64,000 nt of DNA from Viola odorata. Taxonomy: Eukaryota > Streptophyta > Magnoliopsida > Malpighiales > Violaceae. The notes under the pieces are model-generated. The model was not told where the DNA came from. It worked only from the letters and a program-made list of their open reading frames with translations, and ran no database searches. The translations under genes and the position numbers were made by a program. Within the stretch, counting starts at the first letter, position 1; every line of letters starts with the position of its first letter. Below are positions 33,387 to 42,790 of the stretch, one piece after another. The stretch spans positions 379,501 to 443,500 of the forward strand of contig OY829544.1 in NCBI GenBank assembly GCA_963691705.1. The letters run 5' to 3'.

Positions 33387-35194
33387 TACAGGTAAGAATG
33401 AAGAAAAGGGTGATTAAACCCAAAGAACAGATGTTCAAGGAACAGACAGAAAACAAACAGGAGCCAGACACTCAAGAATCAGTATCAGACAGAACCATCA
33501 TGTACAGAAACAATCTGGCTATGCCAGTCACAATGACAGAAAGAGGGTCATCATCCTCGAATATACAGAAAATGGTTTCATCCCCACAGAAAGCCTCTCC
33601 AGTTAGAGGAACAAACAGAGATCTTAGATTTGGTACAATGTACCTTCCAGAGTTTACAGAAGGAGGTAACAAAAAATTCAAACCCTTTGAAGGATTGAAT
33701 ATAGATAGAGAACAGCAATGCTTGCTAGATAACATCTGGCACATACAGACCCTTCCTGCAGCAACACAGTTTAAAGTACAATGCTTAAATGCCTTAAGCA
33801 TGTATTTCTCAGACAAAAATCCTAAGATTCACAGAAAGTCTTTTTCACATTATGTGATATACAGAGGTTTAAAAACAGGAGTCTTTAACAGTTTTAATAC
33901 AGTTAAGAATTTCATTATGTGTCAAAATCCCATATACGTGGGATATCACAGTTTCTCAGAAGCCTTAGAAGAAGCAAGGGCCCAATTAGGCCGCCCAAAC
34001 TTCTACATAGAACCTGAAATAGTCAGGCCCTACTCAGAAGTAGCTAGAGAAGATACTAGCCAGCTCATAGCAAGGCTAGAAGATAGGAACAGAAAGTTAG
34101 AAGAACAGCTGGCCCAACTCCAACAACAGACAGCTACACAGATTGCTTTCCTCGAACAAAAGAGAGAAAAAGCAGAAAAACAGACTAAATCCATAGAAAC
34201 ACTAGCAACACAAAGAGAAAATATAATGAAAAGTTTAAATAGCAAAGTCCAACAGCTAGACAAATTCCTTCAAAAGGAAAAAACCCCAGTAAACAGAAGC
34301 AATACACAGCTTAAAGCCAGACTTCTAGACATGCCTGCTAGTAGAGTCCTCCAGCCACTATTTGAAGAATGGCCTGAAGGAGAAGAAATAATCAAACAGA
34401 AAACAGAAAGTAGCCATTTTGAAGGACTACTTAATGCACAGAAAGAGATAGTAAAAATGCACTTTGGAGAACCAGGATGGAAATTTAGAGGAGTAAAAGT
34501 CATCCAAAAACCCTTCGCCTTAAACAGAGGACCATTCTCCAAATATCTAAAAGACACAGAAACAGCCGGACTATTCAAACTCCAAGTAGATTTGAACATC
34601 ACAGACCTTCCTTTTCAAAAAATCCTGTCATTCTTCCATATGGGAATGTTGGAACAGATAACTTTCAGACTAGAAGAAGAAGGAAAAATTGAACAATATC
34701 TAGAAGAATTTGGAGAGAAATTCTTCCTGATTATAGGAAACATGGCGGTTAGAAAGAGACTAAGATGCATCATAGATTCTACTCTCCCAGCAGCAATGGG
34801 ATTCGAAATAGTCCCTGCAAAGAAGAGAATTTTTGTTCTTACAGTAGACACAGACAGAGATCATATAGAGGACATCAAAATGATAGCTTTGGATCCATAT
34901 GATTTTTCAGAACTAGAAAATCCAGAAATATACAAAGCAGCACAGAGTCCTAGAGCCCTCTACACACCAGAAACATGGATGAGTTACCATCTTTTAGGAG
35001 AAGGATACTATATCCAGATCTACAGCACCAAAGAATGGAAGATGTTCCTTCCACATTCTGGAGATGGAAGACTTCTTGAGGAAGACAATATTATCAATCT
35101 CATAGAAGATCTACAAGACAGAGAGATGACAGAAGCTGGAAACGATAGTGATGACACTATTCCCACTATTCCAGATACACACAGAGACATCTAG
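33383..35194 (+). CDS. Viral TAV/viroplasmin-like protein, full-length ORF
   Basis: The only complete viral ORF of the block: 603 residues, starting at the ATG that overlaps the RT stop (ATGA). Residues about 155-200 (HYVIYRGLKTGVFNSF, then GYHSFSEALEEA) have the pattern of the RNase H1 N-terminal/viroplasmin fold found in caulimovirus P6 translation transactivators. Residues about 215-285 form a coiled coil. The C-terminal part was not recognised. P6 proteins build inclusion bodies and allow reinitiation on polycistronic RNA. Identification as a P6 relative is an inference from this short motif and the position after RT. Expression is unknown. Confidence 0.6.
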   Translation: MIQVRMKKRVIKPKEQMFKEQTENKQEPDTQESVSDRTIMYRNNLAMPVTMTERGSSSSNIQKMVSSPQKASPVRGTNRDLRFGTMYLPEFTEGGNKKFKPFEGLNIDREQQCLLDNIWHIQTLPAATQFKVQCLNALSMYFSDKNPKIHRKSFSHYVIYRGLKTGVFNSFNTVKNFIMCQNPIYVGYHSFSEALEEARAQLGRPNFYIEPEIVRPYSEVAREDTSQLIARLEDRNRKLEEQLAQLQQQTATQIAFLEQKREKAEKQTKSIETLATQRENIMKSLNSKVQQLDKFLQKEKTPVNRSNTQLKARLLDMPASRVLQPLFEEWPEGEEIIKQKTESSHFEGLLNAQKEIVKMHFGEPGWKFRGVKVIQKPFALNRGPFSKYLKDTETAGLFKLQVDLNITDLPFQKILSFFHMGMLEQITFRLEEEGKIEQYLEEFGEKFFLIIGNMAVRKRLRCIIDSTLPAAMGFEIVPAKKRIFVLTVDTDRDHIEDIKMIALDPYDFSELENPEIYKAAQSPRALYTPETWMSYHLLGEGYYIQIYSTKEWKMFLPHSGDGRLLEEDNIINLIEDLQDREMTEAGNDSDDTIPTIPDTHRDI

Positions 35195-35198
35195 AAGG

Positions 35199-35450
35199 AC
35201 GACGTAAGCAATGACGTCTATAGAAAAGAATCGTAAGCAATGACGATCACAGAAGACAGCTGTAAAAAGAAGAAAGACAGTCACCTGACTTTTGGCAGGA
35301 TATAATTATTGTAATCTTTCTTTTTCTTTAAAATTTTACTTTTCTTTAAGCTTTCCTTTCTTTTCTTTAGGACCTCTCCTTTTTCTTTCTTTTTAGAAAG
35401 TGTCGGCCATTATGCTTGGCCTTTTCCTTATAGTTTCTCTATATAAGGGG
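35199..35450 (+). promoter_or_regulatory. 35S-like viral promoter
   Basis: Two as-1-like motifs, GACGTAAGCAATGACG at about 35201-35216 and CGTAAGCAATGACG at about 35232-35245, lie about 200 bp upstream of TATATAA at 35440-35446 in the context CTCTATATAAGGGG. This closely resembles the CaMV 35S layout. It would drive pregenomic RNA rightward. Confidence 0.75.
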
Positions 35451-35559
35451 CTCTCCCCTTCATTTGTAAGACACGAGAAAAAATTAATACAACGAGAGCT
35501 TTCATTCAACATATGTCTCTCTAAACTCTCTCTCTAGTTTCCAGTTCCCAAATAGTTCC

Positions 35560-35590
35560 TTAGTTCCCCGTACCTAAACAGTAGCCCATA

Positions 35591-35627
<37 letters not shown>

Positions 35628-35655
35628 AAAGAGTCGAACCGGCGACTGTACATTA
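35560..35655. repeat. A-tract plus tRNA-like block, copy 1
   Basis: A short segment (TTAGTTCCCCGTACC, then CCCATATATA) leads into about 40 A residues and then GAGTCGAACCGGCGACTGTA. Read on the minus strand that last part is CGCCGGTTCGACTC followed by a T run, which resembles a tRNA T-arm with a Pol III terminator. The same block recurs at 39327-39420 between other viral segments. Confidence 0.6.
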
Positions 35656-35764
35656 CCCTCGTCGGAGAAAACTTTCTTCTCCCTCTTTATAACCAAATCG
35701 CTGCGTATATACCACTCCCTTTCTTTTCTTTCACCGGACACCCCCTCTTTATTGGTTCCAGCCA

Positions 35765-35920
35765 AAGAAAACACTTTTATACAAGACACAGCAGTAAGAA
35801 ACTTAGAACAATTAAGTATAACAGACTTTAAATATATAAAAGAATTCAGCTCAGATTTTGCTAGACTACTAGCACAAACAGGAAAAGCTATGGAAGATGA
35901 CTTATGTAATAAGTATTTCA
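35765..35920 (+). pseudogene. Viral fragment, possibly capsid region
   Basis: An open frame with the same base composition as the other viral ORFs (A-rich third positions) and the stretch ITDFKYIKEFSSDFARLLAQ. It does not match any other part of the block, so it may come from the otherwise missing capsid-protein region. This assignment is a guess from position and composition. Confidence 0.35.
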
Positions 35921-36386
35921 AAATGGCTACTTTCTGTTTTCTGTGTATTTTACTCCTCTAAATTTCCATCCTGGTTCTCCAAAGTGCATTTTTACTATCT
36001 CTTTCTGTGCATTAAGTAGTCCTTCAAATGTTCTCTGTTATTGATTCTTTAATACTTTCTATCTGTTTATGAATATTTTCTCTTTCTATGTCTAAACGAG
36101 TTGCTAAACTTATAATAAGGTCTGTTAGACTGTTTAGATGAGCGTTAGAACTGTGGAGTCTGTGCTCTGAATTTTTATCTACTCTGCAAGTAATTTCACT
36201 TACTTCTGTAGGTACTTTATACTTATCCTTCAAAATTTCGAGGTCTCTCCAAATTCTTCTAGATATTGTTCAATTTTTCCTTCTTCTTCTAGTCTGAAAG
36301 TTATCTGTTCCAACATTCCCATATGGAAGAATGACAGGATTTTTTGAAAAGGAAGGTCTGTGATGTTCAAATCTACTTGGAGTTTG
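35921..36386 (-). pseudogene. Scrambled inverted viral fragments
   Basis: Four short pieces in inverted orientation: about 35921-35942 and 35948-36030 from the TAV-like ORF (parts of 34396-34505, in swapped order), 36031-36242 from the first viral ORF (matching 30833-31048), and 36243-36386 from the TAV-like ORF (about 34577-34718). Junctions are blunt or share 1-3 bases. Confidence 0.7.
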
Positions 36387-36719
36387 ATCTTGGAAAATCT
36401 GACAAAAGACTTGGACAGGCGTGGCAAGGGTATCCACAGAAGGAGTAAAGCCTGCTATAACCACGAACCCGCCAGGGTGAGTTAGATCTTTAAGTTATAA
36501 TCTTGCTTTATTATCAATACCTTGTTTATGTTTAAAGAATTTTATTTTTATTGCATTTTATTGCTTATAATCGGGCTTATCTTTTAAAGGGAACTAATAC
36601 TATTAAAACTGGAAACGTTTTCATAAATTGGTAAATCTTTTGCTATATCTCCCAAAAAACACTCTCTCACCATTGCGAATCATAAGTTAAAAAGAATCGA
36701 ATACTTAGACCTCGAAATT
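36387..36719 (+). other. Viral leader, second copy
   Basis: Repeats the leader at 30512-30844, starting CTTGGAAAATCTGAC, without the primer-binding site. It is noncoding and precedes the first viral ORF, as in caulimovirids. Confidence 0.7.
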
Positions 36720-37142
36720 TTGAAGGATAAGTATAAAGTACCTACAGAAGTAAGTGAAATTACTTGCAGAGTAGATAAAAATTCAGAGCACAGACTCCAC
36801 AGTTCTAACGCTCATCTAAACAGTCTAACAGACCTTATTATAAGTTTAGCAACTCGTTTAGACATAGAAAGAGAAAATATTCATAAACAGATAGAAAGTA
36901 TTAAAGAATCAATAACAGAGAACAGTCGTTTTAAAAGTCTTATAGTAGAAAATCTAGATTTTATTAAACACCAGAACGAATATATCCTCACAGAAAATAA
37001 AAGAGATAAAAGCATAAAACCAACAGAAGATTCACCAGAAATTTCTAGTTTAACCAAAGCTTTAGAAAAGCTAAACCTAGAAAAAACTATCAAAATTATA
37101 AATAAACCAATAAAATATAATCACTGGTCACCTAGAAAATGA
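36720..37142 (+). pseudogene. Viral first ORF, copy 2 (longer)
   Basis: Open to a TGA at 37140-37142, which overlaps the ATG of the movement-protein ORF (ATGA). It encodes a Lys/Glu-rich, likely helical protein of about 140 residues of unknown function. No ATG start is present; translation might begin upstream at a non-AUG codon or the start may be lost. Confidence 0.6.
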
Positions 37143-38697
37143 GTAACTTTAGACCGTTTAGTGGAAGTAGTAGAACCATACAAGAACAGCCTAGGAGAAG
37201 TATGTCTTCTAGAGAAGAAATTAGTGGAAATACCTTTCTAAATAAAGTATTTAGTAAAGGATCAGGAAGTAATAGCTCACAGACTGTAGTCCAATTAGAA
37301 GAAGAAATAGATGTAGATAAAAACTTAGAAATATATAATAACGAACAGTTAGACGCAATGAACCCCAGAACCTTATATAAAGTAGGACCTCTAAATATGA
37401 ATACAACGTTAATCAGGAGTAATAGGGAAGAAAGTCTTAGAGTAGTAGATACGGCAGAAACAATAGACTTATTTACCCCAGAAATGATTGACAAAATAAA
37501 GAAAACAGGTAAATTATTTGCACATACAGGACTGATAGTAATAGGTATCAAAGGATTAGGAAGAAAAGCATTAGGAACTAAAGTTTTAGTTCTAATTCTA
37601 GATAAATCATGGAAAACAGATGTTAAAAAAGCAACCATAGCAGGTATGGAAGTAGATCTTAGTCAGAATAGTGCGCTCTTTTACTGTGCACCTGCAATAT
37701 TAAAAGATATTAAAGATTTAAAAAATCTAAAAATAGGTCTAGATACCAAAGGATATGAAGATTACAAAGGAAATAATTTAGTAATCAGTATAGCAATCTT
37801 AGGAAAAGCTAGTAACAGATCTGGTATGAATTACAATATTAATATAGAAGGAATAGTAGAAAACTTAGCAAGTCGTGGAATAAAAATGATAGATCCAGTA
37901 AAGATAGATCCTGAAGAATTAGCAGGACGAGAATGGTCACTAAAGAAGTTCACAGATACTATCGAAACAATATTAGTACCAGAAAAGAGTGTCATTTATG
38001 AAGATAAAGACGGAAACTATAGCATGAGATTTAATAATTATGTAGAAAAAGAACCAACAAAAGAAGAGGACAGTGATCAAGAAATAAATATGATGAATGC
38101 AGAATTAGGAGAACCAATATATGATACAGAAAATGAAGAAAACCCCCTATATGACACAGAAAATGAAAATATAGAAGAATGCATAGGGTATGGATTATAT
38201 GAAGAAATGTATGAAGAAACAGAAGAAATAAATGAAATGGAAGAAATAGCTGGTTTCAAAACAGAAGAAGTTCATAAAACATTTGACCAAATAATTAACA
38301 AGAAATTTACAGAAATTAATATACAAGAACAAGTTGATGACATGCTGATAGAATGTATGACAGAGTTAGGATTAGAATATGAGGAAGCTTATAACAGGCT
38401 AAATGAAGTTTTTAACCTACCATTAGTAACAGACATAGTAAATGGAAAAACAGTAATGAGTGATTTTTTCAAATCAGAAGTTAGCTTTATGGACCAGAAC
38501 ATAGATCCTAGAGGAATTAAGAGACCAAAACCAGAATTCGTAACACCTGGAGCCTCAGGAATAGAAATGTTAGGTAGAGAACCATGGGTGCCTGCTACGG
38601 CAGCATACCAAGGTGAATCAAATCTTAGAGGAAGAGGAGCAAGAATGCCTATAGGAAAACTTTACAGTTCACATATGTTATTAATAGAACAACAAAG
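37139..38697 (+). pseudogene. Viral movement protein ORF, 3'-truncated
   Basis: Starts at the overlapping ATG and stays open to the junction at about 38697, then runs a few codons into inverted DNA. Residues about 80-270 carry the 30K-type movement-protein region (LFAHTGLIVIGIKGLGRKAL, then NNLVISIAILGKASNRSG). This family forms plasmodesmal tubules for cell-to-cell spread. After an acidic linker (EEDSDQEINMMNAELGE) a further domain begins, possibly the capsid precursor, and is cut off. Confidence 0.75.
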
Positions 38698-39329
38698 TCC
38701 GTCTTTATCTTCATAAATGACACTCTTTTCTGGTACTAATATTGTTTCGATAGTATCTGTGAACTTCTTTAGTGACCATTCTCGTCCTGCTAATTCTTCA
38801 GGATCTATCTTTACTGGATCTATCATTTTTATTCCACGACTTGCTAAGTTTTCTACTATTCCTTCTATATTAATATTGTAATTCATACCAGATCTGTTAC
38901 TAGCTTTTCCTAAGATTGCTATACTGATTACTAAATTATTTCCTTTGTAATCTTCATATCCTTTGGTATCTAGACCTATTTTTAGATTTTTTAAATCTTT
39001 AATATCTTTTAATATTGCAGGTGCACAGTAAAAGAGCGCACTATTCTGACTAAGATCTACTTCCATACCTGCTATGGTTGCTTTTTTAACATCTGTTTTC
39101 CATGATTTATCTAGAATTAGAACTAAAACTTTAGTTCCTAATGCTTTTCTTCCTAATCCTTTGATACCTATTACTATCAGTCCTGTATGTGCAAATAATT
39201 TACCTGTTTTCTTTATTTTGTCAATCATTTCTGGGGTAAATAAGTCTATTGTTTCTGCCGTATCTACTACTCTAAGACTTTCTTCCCTATTACTCCTGAT
39301 TAACGTTGTATTCATATTTAGAGGTCCTT
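38698..39329 (-). pseudogene. Viral movement protein fragment, second inverted copy
   Basis: Inverted copy of 37385-38013, apparently identical, covering the first two thirds of the movement-protein domain. With the plus-strand copy it forms an inverted repeat of about 630 bp around a spacer of about 690 bp. Confidence 0.85.
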
Positions 39330-39360
39330 AGTTCCCCGTACCTAAACAGTAGCCCATATA

Positions 39361-39402
<42 letters not shown>

Positions 39403-39420
39403 TCGAACCGGCGACTGTAC
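39327..39420. repeat. A-tract plus tRNA-like block, copy 2
   Basis: Same order as copy 1 at 35560: TTAGTTCCCCGTACC, CCCATATATA, about 37 A residues, then GAGTCGAACCGGCGACTGTA. It joins the inverted movement-protein fragment to an RT fragment, so it was part of the viral DNA before the mosaic formed. Confidence 0.6.
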
Positions 39421-39915
39421 AGCCTCACATAGCAGAAACTATTCTAAAATTTCCAGAAAAATTAGAAGGTTTAAAACAGATACAAGCATTCTTAGGCATA
39501 CTAAACTATGCTAGAAAATTTATTCCCAATTTAAGCAAATTGGTAGGACCCCTTTATAGTAAAACAGCAAAAAATGGACAAAGAAATTTTAACAAAGAAG
39601 ATATAGAATTAGTAAAACAAATTAAAGATCAGGTTAAAAGAATTAAGCCATTAGAATTACCCTTAATAACAGATTATATTATCATCGAATGTGATGGTAG
39701 TAAAGAAGGATGGGGAGCAGTTATGATCTGCAAACCAAACAAATATTCAGAGAAAGAAACAGAAAAGATTGCCGCTTATGCCAGTGGTAATTTTAAAACA
39801 GGACAAAATTGGACAAGCCTAGATTTTGAAATTCAAGCATTAATAAATGCTTTAGATAAATTTAAGATTCATCTACAGAATGAATTTACAGTCAGAACAG
39901 ATTGTGAAGCAATAG

Positions 39916-39918
<3 letters not shown>
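39421..39918 (+). pseudogene. Viral RT C-terminus and RNase H fragment
   Basis: Repeats 32722-33219, from the end of the RT domain through RNase H ([12 protein letters not shown], then TDCEAIV), and breaks off inside RNase H exactly where the (TA)n tract begins. Confidence 0.85.

Positions 39919-39951
<33 letters not shown>
39917..39951. repeat. (TA)n tract at right border of viral block
   Basis: About 17 TA units follow the last viral codons directly. With the left tract it suggests integration into, or repair using, a TA microsatellite. Confidence 0.9.
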
Positions 39952-39953
<2 letters not shown>

Positions 39954-39999
39954 ATATTAAGTTCTAGCTTGATTTGTTTTGTTATGTTGTTGTATAAGC

Positions 40000-41117
40000 T
40001 AAGGGTGTACATTTGACCCCAACCCGACTGATCTGATCCGATTAGAAAAGAACCAAAAAAGAACCAAAAAAAAGTTAACAGATCTACACATAACCCACCT
40101 GAATGTTTGGGTTCGGGTCACATTTTCAAAACCCGTTTAAAACCGACCCGATCCGCCGAATATTCTTACCCTAGTTATAAATAGCTCTCTCTCCCAAATT
40201 CATCTCCTTCCGCATTTCTCTATTTCTCCGCCACCTCCCTCCTCCTCCAAGCACCACCTTCACCTCTACCTCCACTCTCCTCAAACCCATCATCTCTTTC
40301 ACCTCCACATCCGCCTCGATTCGTCACAGCAGCCCTCTCCTACACCATCACTAGTTAGATCCAGTAAACACCACCTCAATAACACCCACCTCGCCACCTT
40401 CTTCCCCTCCGTTTAACTCTCACCACCACCGAATCTGCCTCCTCCACCACCGGATCTGTCTCCTCCACTGTCCGCTTCATCTGTCCTTTTATCGCGGCTC
40501 CCCTTCAAAGCACCGAATCTCCACGTCCGCTCTTTCCTTCTGCCTCATCAGATCGCAGCTCTAACAACCGGAGCAGTTCAGATCGCCCAACATCGCTTCA
40601 CGACTGCAAGTCCCCTCCCTTTATTACTAGTGTTTTAGGCTTGAGTGGGTTTTATAATTATTTTACGAGTAATGGTAACACACTCAAATAGCACACCAGA
40701 TTAATCAATTGTGTCACGTTAATTGAAAATTATAAAAATATCATTGATTAACGTATTGTGCTGTTGATAATTATGGAAAAAAAATAAAAGGAAAAGAGAG
40801 GAAATAACAAAGAAAAAGACATACGGATGATGATGCTGTAAAGAGATGGAAAGGAAAATTGGAGAAAAGGAGGTCAAATGAAGGGAGACATGGGGTCTTT
40901 GAAATTGACAAGCACAACCCACCGACTCGACCGACCCAAATTCACCCGTTCAACCCGCCGACCTGATCACCTGAATTTACCCGCTCAACCCGCCTACCCG
41001 AATTGACCCGCCAATTTTCAGTTATAGTTTAAAATCCGACCCAAATCGACCCGCTTAACTTGCATCAGGTCGGTGCCAGTTTTGGGCCAAATCTAACCCG
41101 ATTTGTGTACACCCCTA
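40000..41117. mobile_element. hAT-like element with GACCCG-rich ends
   Basis: Left end TAAGGGTGTACA and the inverse of the right end (TAGGGGTGTACA) differ at one position. Both continue into GACCCGA/CGACCCG motifs. The interior is C/T-rich from about 40190 to 40620 with repeated CACCTC-type words and no ORF of note. A clean 8-bp target duplication was not found. Confidence 0.6.
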
Positions 41118-41130
41118 GGGCTAGTGTAAC

Positions 41131-41641
41131 TATGGGTGCTTATCGGTATTACCGAACTTTCGAAGTTAAATTTTTTTAAAAATCACACCGACCCGAATTT
41201 CAAATAATCCATACCGAAATCGAATTTCCGAATTGAAATTTCGGTAAATTGTAGATTACCGAACTTTATCGAAATTTTCGAAATTATTTCCAAGTCAGAA
41301 CTAAAATTCATAAACTCTGTCTCCTCCGTCCCTTGAGTGCCAAGACTAGAATCACCGTTGTGTTTATGGTCGATGTCGCCTCAACAAACCGAAAATGCAT
41401 TCTCTGATGTGGACAATTCTTTAGAAAGCACCTTGTTCCTCCAAAATAAAACAAGAAAATGAGTTCAACCATGTCAACTTCGGTAAATTCGGGTAACCGA
41501 ACTTTTTAATATTGATCCCGTATTGAACTGAACTTATAGTTCGGTAATTGTCTACCGATACTGAAATTACCGAATTGAAATTGCAAAAATTTCGAATCGA
41601 AAAATCAAAAATTTGGGATTCGGTAATTTTGCGCAGCCCTA
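41131..41641. mobile_element. Short hAT element with 8-bp target duplication
   Basis: Ends TATGGGTGC and GCAGCCCTA continue into inverted TTACCGAA/TTCGGTAA-rich regions. The perfect 8-bp duplication AGTGTAAC flanks it (41123-41130 and 41642-41649). 511 bp, no coding capacity. It sits 13 bp from the preceding hAT-like element. Confidence 0.9.
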
Positions 41642-41649
41642 AGTGTAAC

Positions 41650-42179
41650 TATTGTTAAAATAAAACTCCTTCTACAAACTCGGCACTATGGTTTTGCACG
41701 AGGATGTCCACATACAGTGAACCTATCAACCTAGCTAACATGTCCAGCTCGCTGAAATGTAGTATCGGATAATTTTCTAGTATTACCGCTCTCTTTTTTA
41801 CTATAACTTATGATAAAAACATCAATATATTTTACTTTTTTTATATAGTCTTGTCTTCTACCCATGCCAACCAACAATCATTATCGAATCATAGTAATTT
41901 CCTTTAATTTCCCCCTCTATTTTATTTCCTTCCATTTTTATTTGTTCATTTGTTTCCTAATTCCTATGGCTGGTGTAAAATGGAAAGAAAAGAAAGACAG
42001 AGAGGATTTTTTAACGTGCTTGTGATTTTTTCTTAATCTTTTTAAGTGTAATTTTAATTTATTAAAATATTAATACTCTTCTTTTTATTGTTGTTGATAA
42101 AAATAGCTTAACGCTTTATATTACAATAGGAAAAAGCTCCACAATTATTACCACTAAAAATTAGAGTAATGTTATAAAG
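41650..42179. other. AT-rich spacer
   Basis: Nothing recognised between the hAT element and the LINE remnant. Confidence 0.4.
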
Positions 42180-42790
42180 AATATCATCCAACCACTAAGA
42201 AGAAAGAAATCAAGATTTATTAGCCCATCCGCAACACCATTAGCTTCTCGAAAAATATGGATCATACGACTCGCACTAAAGACTTGATACGACGAATCAA
42301 ATCCATATTTGCTACGATAAAAGAATGATCATCATTAAGCGCATGGACAGCACTAGCATTGTCTATCTGAACTTCTAAACGACACCGGCCGCCCCTATTC
42401 AGCGCTTCTAAAATGCCATATAGAACTGAACACTGAACACTGTCCTATCTTGGCTGCAAATTAAACCCACCCAACCATTGATCGCCCGAACTCCTAAGGA
42501 ATCCACTCGTTGCCTGATGAACAAATTTGCGGGCCGTAACAAATCCATCAGGTGCTGCAGTCCATCCAACGCTGACACAGCTTCAACCACGCAAATCAGA
42601 CCCATGGATCAAATCAGCAGTTGCTGTGTGCGCAGCACTGACAGAAGCATGCAGCATTGCTTTGGAAGCCAACGAAATGGAGCTGTAGTTTAAGACACCC
42701 TCATTCCTGCATTTCCAAATCCACCAACAGGCCAGCCCGAAAACCCAGCCCCACTTCGCTCCCGCGTGTTCTTTTATCTAACCAATGTAC
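42180..42790 (-). pseudogene. LINE remnant: zf-RVT and RNase H end
   Basis: The minus strand has a broken reading frame with WVFGLACWWIWKCRNEGVL, the hallmark of the zinc-binding region after plant LINE reverse transcriptases. Further on come RNase H-like pieces, EVQIDNASAVHALND and IFFEKLMVLRMG (a frameshifted IFREANGVADGL). Several stops and frame changes interrupt it. It is a 5'-truncated, decayed L1-type element or RNase H-domain gene copy. Confidence 0.7.

Larger units (their letters stand above)
30494..39918. mobile_element. Endogenous caulimovirid (plant pararetrovirus), rearranged block
   Basis: A mosaic of at least ten viral segments from one virus type, in both orientations, about 9.4 kb long. 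The plus segments are 30494-31182, 32076-35580, 35765-35920, 36387-38697 and 39421-39918. The minus segments are 31183-32075, 35921-36386 (scrambled) and 38698-39329. Overlapping segments look identical by eye, so they came from one genome or from replication intermediates joined before or during integration. A movement protein, RT-RNase H and a TAV-like protein are recognisable. The aspartic protease and most of the capsid region are missing, so no full genome is present. A P6/TAV-like last ORF points to the caulimo-, cavemo-, solendo- or soymovirus side of the family, but genus is not settled. No integrase is seen, as expected for this family. Confidence 0.88.

Noticed and set aside
40190..40620. 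Pro/Ser-rich coding exon
   Set aside because: C/T-rich stretch without an open frame of useful length, inside a hAT-like element.
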